From assembly GCA_002383405.1 (NCBI GenBank), contig DFYS01000001.1:9917-20746 (forward strand): a DNA stretch of 10,830 nt, in the 5' to 3' direction. Shown in pieces: positions 1 to 5,501 of the stretch. The position numbers and the translations under genes were made by a program. The notes under the pieces are model-generated. The model was not told where the DNA came from and did not search any database. It saw only the letters and a program-made list of their open reading frames with translations. Numbering within the stretch: the first letter of the stretch is position 1; the number at the start of each line of letters is the position of its first letter. Source of the stretch: Moorella sp. UBA4076 (GTDB taxonomy: Bacteria; Bacillota; DSM-521; Neomoorellales; Neomoorellaceae).

Positions 1-74
1 AGCGAGGTCCAAGGATTAAGGGCGAGCAGTGGCGCCTGGAGGGAACCTGCCTCACCCCCGATAGGGTGGCATAA
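1..74 (+). CDS. Possible C-terminal tail of an upstream gene (partial)
   Basis: A reading frame beginning at base 3 is open from the window edge to a TAA at 72-74 and encodes a tail ending ...LEGTCLTPDRVA. Its third codon positions are G/C-rich like the genes around it. It stops 39 bases before ubiX, a typical within-operon gap. The fragment is too short to assign a family. Because ubiX and an LpdD-like gene follow, a UbiD-type decarboxylase is a reasonable guess from context only. Another frame is also open through this stretch, so even the frame choice is uncertain. Confidence 0.3.
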   Translation, partial: RGPRIKGEQWRLEGTCLTPDRVA

Positions 75-113
75 TAATTCAGCAAAACGCTATTTTCGAG
101 GGGAGCAGTTGCT

Positions 114-695
114 ATGCGACTGGTAGTGGCCGTAACGGGGGCGACGGGGGCCGTATATGCGGTCAGGTTGCTGGAGGCTTTAAAGGCAGCCGGGGTTGAA
201 GTGCATTTAATCTTAAGCCGCTGGGGCGAGGAGATTCTCCGTCTGGAAACGGGGATAGACGGCAATGCCGTGGGCGCCCTGGCGTCTTTTGCTTATCAGG
301 AAAACGACCTGGGAGCGGCGGTGGCCAGCGGGTCTTTTCAACACCAGGGGATGGTGGTGATCCCCTGCAGCATGAAAACCCTGGCCGGGATTGCTCATGG
401 TTACGCCGCCAATCTCATTAGCCGCGCTGCCGATGTCACACTGAAGGAGGGCCGGCGGCTGATCCTGGTCCCCAGGGAAACGCCCTTGAATGCCATCCAC
501 CTGGAAAACATGCTCACCCTGGCCCGTCTGGGGGTGGTCATTATGCCGCCCGTACCAGCTTTTTATTATCGCCCGGCGACCATTGACGAGCTGGTACAGC
601 ACCTGGTCGGCCGCATTCTCGACCACCTCGGCCTGGAGCATAACCTGCTATCACGCTGGGGCGATAATTCGGAAGTGAAAGGAGATGGGGATTGA
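114..695 (+). CDS. ubiX: UbiX family flavin prenyltransferase
   Basis: This 193-residue protein matches the usual UbiX length of about 190. UbiX joins a dimethylallyl group to reduced FMN to make prenylated FMN, the cofactor of UbiD-type decarboxylases; it is a soluble flavoprotein. Visible signatures are the N-terminal Rossmann-type VAVTGATGAVYAVRLL (residues 5-20), PCSMKTLAGIAHGYA (84-98), the RAADVTLKE stretch (105-112), the RETPLNAIHLENM block (121-133), and GVVIMPPVPAFY (140-151). The ATG at 114 follows a GAGGGGAG Shine-Dalgarno sequence at 98-105. The next gene begins on the base after the stop codon, so the two are co-transcribed. The combination with an LpdD-like gene favours aromatic acid decarboxylation or menaquinone/ubiquinone-type chemistry. 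Paralogues acting with different UbiD partners cannot be told apart from this sequence. Confidence 0.93.
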   Translation: MRLVVAVTGATGAVYAVRLLEALKAAGVEVHLILSRWGEEILRLETGIDGNAVGALASFAYQENDLGAAVASGSFQHQGMVVIPCSMKTLAGIAHGYAANLISRAADVTLKEGRRLILVPRETPLNAIHLENMLTLARLGVVIMPPVPAFYYRPATIDELVQHLVGRILDHLGLEHNLLSRWGDNSEVKGDGD

Positions 696-1097
696 TTGGC
701 GGCATTTACTTATGTTGCCGGCAGCGGCCGCTGCCGTGTTTACGGCCGCTTTTTTGATACCGCCGCCGGCTATATTGTTCACCTTATGGGCGGTACCCGG
801 CCCCATGTCGGCGCCGTCGCCCTGGGCTGGCCGCGTCCGAGCCTGGCGGGCCGCCGTTTAAGCGCTACCGCTTCTGTATTAACCCTCACCGCCCACAAGG
901 ACGATGAGCTGGCACGGCCGGCGGCCCTCGCCCTGGCGGCCGGGTTAAAGGCAGCGGTGGTGGTGGTTGCCGGTGTGCATATCGAAGCGGCTGCCCCGGC
1001 CGACCTGGACCGCCTGGAGTTCAACGCCTGGCGGGTGATCGCCGGTATCCTCAAGGTCCAGCGGTGGCAACGGGGAAACCCAGTAGTTTTAAAGTAG
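696..1097 (+). CDS. LpdD-like small protein (putative prenylated-flavin chaperone)
   Basis: This 133-residue protein begins with TTG directly after the ubiX stop codon, behind AAAGGAG at 678-684. It carries GGTRPHVGAVAL (residues 32-43), TAHKDDELAR (65-74) and a hydrophobic strand VVVAGVHIE (89-97). From memory these resemble the LpdD-type proteins found beside ubiD and ubiX genes, which are proposed to help deliver or mature prenylated FMN in the decarboxylase. No catalytic motif or membrane segment is seen. The position after ubiX supports that role. The family call rests on recalled motifs and genomic context, so it is moderate. The 3' end overlaps the convergent L,D-transpeptidase gene by 47 bases, leaving no room for an ordinary terminator. 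Confidence 0.6.
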   Translation: MAAFTYVAGSGRCRVYGRFFDTAAGYIVHLMGGTRPHVGAVALGWPRPSLAGRRLSATASVLTLTAHKDDELARPAALALAAGLKAAVVVVAGVHIEAAAPADLDRLEFNAWRVIAGILKVQRWQRGNPVVLK

Positions 1098-2139
1098 TCG
1101 CGTCGGCAACGCCGGTGGGCTTGAGGCCGTGGTGGAGCTGGAACTCCCGCACGGCCAGTTCGGTCATCAGGCCGTAGTCACCGTCCGTGGGGCCGAAGAG
1201 GTAAAAGCCCTTTTCCCGCAGCCGTACCTGCAGGGTTACTACCGCAGGGGAGCTATAGCCGGGCTGCAGGGGAGCGCCGGGCAGGACATATTCCCCTTTG
1301 ACCACCACCGGGGTACCTACGGGTAGCCAGGGGTAGATGGTTTCCACATCTTCGTTATACATCCGGAAGCATCCCGCTGAAGCCGCCCAGCCGATGGACC
1401 AGGGCCGGTTGGTACCGTGGATGCCATAATTGCCCCAGGGTACATTGAGGCCCATCCAGCGGGTACCATAGGTACCGCCGCTTTCGTAGTCTTTATTGAC
1501 AATTTTCCATTCCCCGACCGGCGAAGGGCTGGTGTATTTGCCGATGGCCACTGGATACTGGCGCCAGACCCGGCCGTCGACCAGGATGGTCAGGACCAGG
1601 CGGTCAGTATCGACAATGACCTTAAGGCTTTTATCCGCCGGCGGTGCTGCGGTGGTGGCGGTGGCAACCGGCGGTATATCCCGGGCCAGAGCCAGCCAGG
1701 TCGCCGCCCCCACCTGCCCCAGGGGGTTTATACCGTGCTCTTTTTGGAAGTTGACGACGGCCCGGTGGGTGGCTGGATCGAAAATGCCGTGCCAGGGGCC
1801 GATATAATAGCCCAGCTGCGCCAGGCGCAGCTGGAGGTCGCTGACATCGCAACCCGTAAGGGGCGGGTCGCTCAATTGCAGCACCCTTTCTTCCGGGCAA
1901 CAGGAGCAGGGCCCAGGGGCTGCGGCCAGTACCGGCAGCGCCGGCGTCAGGCTTAAAGTAATAAATACAACAAGTAAAAACAAAAGTAAAGAGAGGCGAG
2001 AAGTGTGAGGCGGGAGGTGGGAGACTTGCAGGAACTGGCTGCGCCAGTTCCTGATTTTAGTTTGCCGCGCTGCTGTTTTCATCCTGCTGCTGGTGCCGGA
2101 TGCGCGGTATGAATGACTGCTTGGCCTGCCTGGCAACAT
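1051..2139 (-). CDS. Exported L,D-transpeptidase (YkuD) with two peptidoglycan-binding domains
   Basis: The 362-residue protein should act outside the membrane, forming 3-3 cross-links or trimming peptidoglycan, in vegetative wall or spore cortex. In order: a basic leader (1-48), a hydrophobic segment (49-72) with a possible signal cleavage near VLAAAPG, a PG_binding_1 domain (about 99-151), the YkuD catalytic domain (about 171-282) and a second PG_binding_1 domain (297-354). The catalytic signature is HGTNRPW at 241-247 and SAGCFRM at 254-260, making C257 the nucleophile with H241 and R259 in support; the usual SHGC is SAGC here. The ATG at 2139 is backed by GGAGGA seven bases upstream, whereas M20 has no good ribosome site. 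Residues about 11-50 are encoded by a dispersed repeat, which explains the unusually long region before the signal segment. Its substrate and timing cannot be read from sequence. Confidence 0.9.
   Translation of the reverse strand: MLPGRPSSHSYRASGTSSRMKTAARQTKIRNWRSQFLQVSHLPPHTSRLSLLLFLLVVFITLSLTPALPVLAAAPGPCSCCPEERVLQLSDPPLTGCDVSDLQLRLAQLGYYIGPWHGIFDPATHRAVVNFQKEHGINPLGQVGAATWLALARDIPPVATATTAAPPADKSLKVIVDTDRLVLTILVDGRVWRQYPVAIGKYTSPSPVGEWKIVNKDYESGGTYGTRWMGLNVPWGNYGIHGTNRPWSIGWAASAGCFRMYNEDVETIYPWLPVGTPVVVKGEYVLPGAPLQPGYSSPAVVTLQVRLREKGFYLFGPTDGDYGLMTELAVREFQLHHGLKPTGVADATTLKLLGFPVATAGP
1991..2107. repeat. Dispersed heptad-palindrome repeat, copy A (inside a coding region)
   Basis: Degenerate 7-base units of GAGAGGC/GTGAGGC type run from 1991 to about 2024. 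They are followed by a perfect inverted repeat with 11-bp arms CAGGAACTGGC and GCCAGTTCCTG around TGC (2029-2053), then a tail with ttttcatcc and tgctggtgcc (2076-2096). The 44 bases ending at 2038 differ from copy C at about 10 positions, and the next 18 bases are identical. Unlike copies B and C, this copy lies wholly within the L,D-transpeptidase gene. Confidence 0.85.
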
Positions 2140-2158
2140 ATCTGCTTCCTCCGAAATG

Positions 2159-2435
2159 AGATGTGAAATATGGGAGGTGAGAGGTGGGATGCTGGTCGGA
2201 ACTGGCTGCGCCAGTTCCTGATTAGAGTCGGCCTGCCTTTGCAGTGCTGACGCACCAAAAATCGCTATAAACCTTGTCCGCCAAAGATCTAAGTATAAGA
2301 TTGCTGCGATAAAAATTTTAATACGATCCCCTAAACACCTTATACAATGCCATCTCTACGCTTCATGCGTCAGCACTGCTGCCTTTGTTTTCTCCCGTTC
2401 GCCGGTGGTAGGGCGCCGCCATGGGTGCTTCCCCG
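2159..2435. repeat. Dispersed heptad-palindrome repeat, copy B (split by an insertion)
   Basis: Heptad units (GTGAAAT, GTGAGAG, GTGGGAT) at about 2163-2190 lead to the palindrome with 9-bp arms GGAACTGGC and GCCAGTTCC around TGC at 2198-2218. The tail is broken at 2241 by the MITE-like element and resumes at about 2388 with ttttctccc and a GC-rich end near catggg at 2420-2426. Removing the insertion and one target duplicate restores an alignment with copy C. The left end stops just upstream of the L,D-transpeptidase ribosome-binding site, so this repeat and its insertion make up most of the 404-base divergent intergenic region. Confidence 0.85.
2242..2378. mobile_element. 137-bp MITE-like element
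   Basis: The ends are perfect 13-bp inverted repeats, CAGTGCTGACGCA at 2242-2254 and its complement TGCGTCAGCACTG at 2366-2378. They are bracketed by 9-bp direct repeats CTGCCTTTG at 2233-2241 and 2379-2387. The interior of about 111 bases is clearly more AT-rich than its surroundings and has no room for a transposase gene. This is the structure of a miniature inverted-repeat element moved by a transposase acting in trans. A 9-bp duplication occurs with several insertion sequence families, so no parent is named. Exact ends are ambiguous by one base, since a 14-bp repeat with a 7-bp duplication also fits. Confidence 0.88.
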
Positions 2436-2452
2436 GACTGAACGGTTATAGT

Positions 2453-2461
2453 TTATCCACA
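2453..2461 (+). other. Isolated DnaA-box-like 9-mer
   Basis: TTATCCACA matches the bacterial DnaA box consensus TTATNCACA exactly. No second box or AT-rich unwinding region was noticed nearby, so this is not an origin. It could be a titration or regulatory site upstream of the membrane protein gene, or chance. Confidence 0.3.
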
Positions 2462-2543
2462 CTGTAGTTATGCCATGCGTTTAAGCGGTCATGATTGGGG
2501 GAACATTAATCAGGTGGAAATCTAATGGCAGGAGAAATACCTG

Positions 2544-2975
2544 ATGTGGTTAGCGCTGGCGATGGCCCTGGTGGCCGGGGTGGCCATGGCCCTGCAGGGC
2601 TCTTTAAATTCGGCTCTGGGAAAAATTATCGGCCTCCTCCAGGCTACCCTGGTCGTTCATTTGACCGCCACCCTGCTGGTAATTATCCTCCTTCTTACGC
2701 CCCTGCGGGACGGAAACCCGGGTAAGCTTTTATCCTGTCCCTGGTATCTCTGGCTGGGGGGAATTATCGGGGTGCTTATAACTTACGGCGTGGTGGCCAG
2801 TATCCCCCGCGTCGGGGTGGCCCTGGCGACGACGGCTATTATTGTGGGCCAGGTAGCGACGGCGCTGTTGATTGATCACTTTGGCTGGTTCGGGCTGGAG
2901 AAAATGCCCTTTACCTGGTGGAAGGCTGCCGGACTGGTGCTCCTGGCCGCCGGCGCCCGCCTGATGTTGAATTAG
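2544..2975 (+). CDS. DMT superfamily membrane protein, DUF606/YdcZ-like
   Basis: This 143-residue, strongly hydrophobic protein has four or five membrane segments: about 2-18, 30-52, 68-86, 90-111 and 125-142. The N-terminal QGSLNSALGK (18-27), LGGIIGVLITYG (70-82) and VGQVATALLIDHFGWFG (101-117) are characteristic of the small DUF606 branch of the drug/metabolite transporters, which often work as pairs of short proteins. The substrate is unknown. The ATG at 2544 has AGGAG at 2530-2534, nine bases upstream; an ATG at 2525 belongs to another frame. No partner copy lies next to it in this window. It is transcribed away from the L,D-transpeptidase and toward the tRNA unit, with no clear terminator after it. 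Confidence 0.85.
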   Translation: MWLALAMALVAGVAMALQGSLNSALGKIIGLLQATLVVHLTATLLVIILLLTPLRDGNPGKLLSCPWYLWLGGIIGVLITYGVVASIPRVGVALATTAIIVGQVATALLIDHFGWFGLEKMPFTWWKAAGLVLLAAGARLMLN

Positions 2976-3031
2976 GTGAAATCCATTAAACGCTGCGGCC
3001 TGGCGCTACGGAGCTGAGGCTGATTTTTCCC

Positions 3032-3060
3032 TTGACAAAAAGGCCGGATTCCGGCATAAT
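3032..3060 (+). promoter_or_regulatory. Sigma-A promoter of the tRNA unit
   Basis: TTGACA at 3032-3037 and CATAAT at 3055-3060 are separated by exactly 17 bases, about 12 bases before the first tRNA. The spacer contains a small inverted repeat (GCCGG, ATT, CCGGC at 3043-3055), which may be chance. Confidence 0.85.
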
Positions 3061-3071
3061 ATCTTCTGCAT

Positions 3072-3148
3072 GGCGGTGTAGCTCAGGTGGTCAGAGCATG
3101 CGGTTCATACCCGCAGCGTCGTAGGTTCGAATCCTACCACCGCTACCA
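3072..3148 (+). tRNA. tRNA-Met (anticodon CAU), probably elongator
   Basis: A complete cloverleaf with encoded CCA can be drawn: acceptor GGCGGTG with CACCGCT (G-U at the first pair), anticodon stem TGCGG/CCGCA around the loop TTCATAC, T stem GTAGG/CCTAC, and discriminator A at 3145. The lack of three G-C pairs at the base of the anticodon loop argues against initiator tRNA. A CAU anticodon could also be tRNA-Ile2, the TilS substrate. The acceptor and loop resemble, from memory, the elongator tRNA-Met found before spoIIE in Bacillus, which is the preferred reading. Confidence 0.92.
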
Positions 3149-3160
3149 TTTTTATACCCT

Positions 3161-3235
3161 GGCCCGTTAGTCAAGGGGTTAAGACACCGGTCTTTCAAGC
3201 CGGTAACAGGGGTTCGAATCCCCTACGGGCCACCA
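3161..3235 (+). tRNA. tRNA-Glu (anticodon UUC)
   Basis: The 75-base gene folds with acceptor GGCCCGT/ACGGGCC, anticodon stem CCGGT/GCCGG around loop CTTTCAA, T stem AGGGG/CCCCT, discriminator A at 3232 and encoded CCA at 3233-3235. It lies 12 bases after the tRNA-Met and shares its promoter and terminator. Confidence 0.96.
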
Positions 3236-3240
3236 GCCAG

Positions 3241-3275
3241 GCCCACCTTTACCGGGTGGGCTTTATTTTTAATTT
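3241..3275 (+). terminator. Intrinsic terminator of the tRNA unit
   Basis: A perfect 7-bp stem GCCCACC (3241-3247) with GGTGGGC (3255-3261) is followed by TTTATTTTTAATTTTT. It starts five bases after the tRNA-Glu CCA end. Its T-rich tract runs straight into the Spo0A box of spoIIE. Confidence 0.92.
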
Positions 3276-3284
3276 TTGTCGAAA
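3276..3284 (+). promoter_or_regulatory. Spo0A box upstream of spoIIE
   Basis: TTGTCGAAA contains an exact match to the Spo0A core TGNCGAA at 3277-3283, 26 bases upstream of the -35 element. Weaker half-matches TGTCCGC (3288-3294) and TGACAGG (3311-3317, overlapping the -35) lie roughly one and three helical turns downstream, as in clustered sites at Spo0A-activated promoters. The placement before spoIIE, a classic Spo0A target, makes function likely. Confidence 0.8.
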
Positions 3285-3309
3285 GATTGTCCGCTGCCAT
3301 TGCCTGAAG

Positions 3310-3342
3310 TTGACAGGATTTGAGGGTAAAATGCCATATAAT
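3310..3342 (+). promoter_or_regulatory. spoIIE promoter with a 21-bp spacer
   Basis: TTGACA at 3310-3315 and TATAAT at 3337-3342 are both perfect sigma-A hexamers but are 21 bases apart instead of 17. This long spacing is the known hallmark of Spo0A-dependent sigma-A promoters such as B. subtilis spoIIE and spoIIG. Transcription would begin near 3349, about 26 bases before the chosen start codon. Confidence 0.82.
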
Positions 3343-3374
3343 AGTTGCCAGGTAATGGTAAAGGCGGTGGTCTC

Positions 3375-5420
3375 ATGTCCGGACAGCCCGAAGTTCATCC
3401 CTATCAGCGGGTATTGACGTTGACGGCAGCAGGCCGTTACGGCCTCCACTTACTTTTCCTCGCGGCGACATTTTTCCTGGCCCGGGGCGCTTTTATGGGC
3501 GAGCTGTACCCCTTCGGACCGGCGGCCGTAGTCGCCGCTGCTTGCCGGCAGCCGCGCCTCCTGTGGCCAACGGTAATTGCCGCTATGGCCGGCGGCTGGT
3601 ACCAGGCGCCGCTGCCGGCGTATGAGCGCCTGTTGCTAATCCTGCTGCTGGGCCTGATCTTCAGCGCTTATCCCGCTTTACGGCGGGGCAGTATCCTTAC
3701 CGCAGCTACCCTGGCGCCGGTGGTTATTATCCTGGTCCGGGGATTGCACCTGACCTTTACGCAGCCATCTTTTTACGGCTGGGTGCAGGTAATCTTTGAA
3801 GCTCTCCTGGCCTGGGGGTTGAGCCTGGCGTTTATCGAGGCCACGGTAACCGCCCGCCAGGAAGAGCGCCTCCTGGGCGGCGGCCTTTTTCTGATCGGTT
3901 TGCTCCTGGGCCTGCAGGGATGGCAGGTGGCCGGCCTCTCCCTGCCGGGACTGATCAGCTGCTATATTCTTTTGCTGGCGGCCCTGGCCGGCGGCGCGGG
4001 TGCCGGAGCAGCCGCTGGAGCCGCGGTGGGTTTTTTGCCCAGCCTGGCGCAGCTGGTAACACCAGCCCTGGCCGGGCTGCTGGCCTTTACCGGTTTGCTG
4101 GCCGGTTCGCTGCGCAGCCTGGGCAAGCCCGGGGTTATCGGCGGTTTCCTGCTGGCGCACCTGCTCCTGGCCGGCTATTTTTTAGGCCAGGACAGCCTGG
4201 TAACCGCTTTAAGAGAGGGAGGCGTGGCAGCCCTGGCGCTGGTGGCTACGCCCCCCTTCCTGGTGAAGTACCTGCAAGAATTTCTGTCGGTGACAGTAAC
4301 CCCGACAGCTGCTCCCGCCAGAGGAGAGCGGAAAGAAAAATTGAAAGCGGCCCTGAAAACTATGGCTATAAGCCTGAAGTTTTCCGGTTTCCAGGAAAGC
4401 CCGGTGGATACCGTCCGCCAGGTAGCCCGGACTACCTGCCGGGGCTGCCCGGCGGGAAAGGTATGCTGGGAACTGGAAGGCGAGCAGATGGTGACCCTGC
4501 TGGAGGAATTATTACAAAAAGGGACGCGGGAATCCCTGACCAGCGCCGATATACCGGAGTGGCTGGCGTCCCGTTGCGGCCGCTGCCGGGAGCTCCTGGC
4601 GGCATTAACCGGGGAGGCCGGCCGCTTACAGAGGCAACCGGCCGGTAACAACCTGAACAGCTGGCTGGCGGCGACGCTGGAAACCGTGGCCACTATGCTC
4701 GATGAGCGGGAAACCCCGGCACCTGGTGGTGTAATGGCGGGAAATCAGGCCCCCCCCTGGAAAGTGAGTGTCGGCATCGCCGCTGCCCCCCGGTACCGCG
4801 CCGGGGTTTCCGGCGACACCTATCTCGCGACCCCTCTGGAACCCGGCCGCTACCTGCTGGCCCTGGGCGACGGTATGGGCGCCGGCCAGCAAGCCGCTGA
4901 GACCAGCGGCACGGCTATGGAACTGCTCCGCGACCTGCTGGCAGCCGGTTTTACCCCCGCTATGGCCCTGCAAACCGTTAATATGGTCCTCCTGCTGCGT
5001 TCCCCGCGCGAGAGCTTCACCACCCTGGATATGGCTTTAATCAACTGTAACCGCGGTACGGCGGAATTATTCAAGCTGGGGGCCTGCCCCAGTTTTATCC
5101 AGCGAGAGGGCGCTGTCAAGGATTTCCACAGTCATTCCCTCCCGTCCGGTATCCTGGAAGACCTGCAGGTGGAACCCTTGCGAGAGGAACTGCAGCAGGG
5201 TGATTTGCTGGTCATGGTCAGCGACGGGGTTTTCGAAGCCCATCGCGACCTCAACGAAAAAGAAAGGTGGCTGGTCCGGGCTTTGCAGCGGGCCGGGGAG
5301 GCGCGGCCCCAGGAAATAGCTGATCGTTTGTTAAAACAGGCCCGCGCCCTGGTGGATGGCAGACCCCGCGATGATATGACAGTGGTAGTGGCGCGTATAG
5401 AAGCCAATCCAGGGGTATAA
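3375..5420 (+). CDS. spoIIE: Stage II sporulation protein E, serine phosphatase
   Basis: SpoIIE sits at the asymmetric septum, interacts with FtsZ and dephosphorylates SpoIIAA, releasing sigma-F in the forespore. This 681-residue protein is shorter than the B. subtilis protein of about 827. Residues about 20-300 hold roughly ten hydrophobic segments. A central region has C355, C358, C364 and C401, C404 in CxxC-type arrangements. The C-terminal PP2C domain carries GDGMGAG (D499), VSDGVF (D617) and DDMT (D666, D667), the metal-binding aspartates. The ATG at 3375 is chosen because AAGGCGGTGG at 3361-3370 is a good ribosome site; a TTG at 3345 in the same frame would lie upstream of or at the transcription start. 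It follows a Spo0A-type promoter. The missing length is mostly in the middle linker. Confidence 0.96.
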   Translation: MSGQPEVHPYQRVLTLTAAGRYGLHLLFLAATFFLARGAFMGELYPFGPAAVVAAACRQPRLLWPTVIAAMAGGWYQAPLPAYERLLLILLLGLIFSAYPALRRGSILTAATLAPVVIILVRGLHLTFTQPSFYGWVQVIFEALLAWGLSLAFIEATVTARQEERLLGGGLFLIGLLLGLQGWQVAGLSLPGLISCYILLLAALAGGAGAGAAAGAAVGFLPSLAQLVTPALAGLLAFTGLLAGSLRSLGKPGVIGGFLLAHLLLAGYFLGQDSLVTALREGGVAALALVATPPFLVKYLQEFLSVTVTPTAAPARGERKEKLKAALKTMAISLKFSGFQESPVDTVRQVARTTCRGCPAGKVCWELEGEQMVTLLEELLQKGTRESLTSADIPEWLASRCGRCRELLAALTGEAGRLQRQPAGNNLNSWLAATLETVATMLDERETPAPGGVMAGNQAPPWKVSVGIAAAPRYRAGVSGDTYLATPLEPGRYLLALGDGMGAGQQAAETSGTAMELLRDLLAAGFTPAMALQTVNMVLLLRSPRESFTTLDMALINCNRGTAELFKLGACPSFIQREGAVKDFHSHSLPSGILEDLQVEPLREELQQGDLLVMVSDGVFEAHRDLNEKERWLVRALQRAGEARPQEIADRLLKQARALVDGRPRDDMTVVVARIEANPGV

Positions 5421-5454
5421 GGACGAATATTTAAGGAAAAACTCACCAGATGAA

Positions 5455-5484
5455 GCAGGAAAAAGGCCTTTGGTGACGAAGTAT
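5455..5484 (+). promoter_or_regulatory. Possible sigma-H promoter before tilS
   Basis: GCAGGAAAA at 5455-5463 and GACGAAGTAT at 5475-5484 resemble the sigma-H consensus (AGGA-type -35, GAAT-type -10). The 17 bases between GCAGGA and GAA are the same spacing as in the well-known spoVG promoter, as recalled. The last base of the -10 core is G instead of T. Transcription would start only about 12 bases before the tilS start codon. Confidence 0.4.
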
Positions 5485-5501
5485 GGATAAGGGTGGCTTT
5501 A

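Noticed and set aside
1417..1956. A 179-residue plus-strand frame opposite the L,D-transpeptidase.
   Set aside because: It is an antisense shadow; the minus-strand frame has complete catalytic and binding domains.
1991..2224. CRISPR-like array suggested by two copies of the palindrome about 169 bases apart.
   Set aside because: Only two nearby units, a long non-spacer interval containing a gene start, and no cas genes.
2300..2335. A minus-strand promoter inside the MITE-like element (TTGTAT to TATTAA) driving the transpeptidase.
   Set aside because: Only three of six -35 bases match and the element is AT-rich, so chance hexamers are expected.
3345..3374. A TTG at 3345 would extend SpoIIE by ten residues.
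   Set aside because: It lies three bases after the -10 hexamer, at or before the transcription start, with no ribosome site; AAGGCGGTGG points to the ATG at 3375.
5421..5440. GACGAATATTT after spoIIE as a sigma-H -10 element.
   Set aside because: There is no AGGA-type -35 at the required distance upstream; the sequence there is inside the end of spoIIE and does not match.
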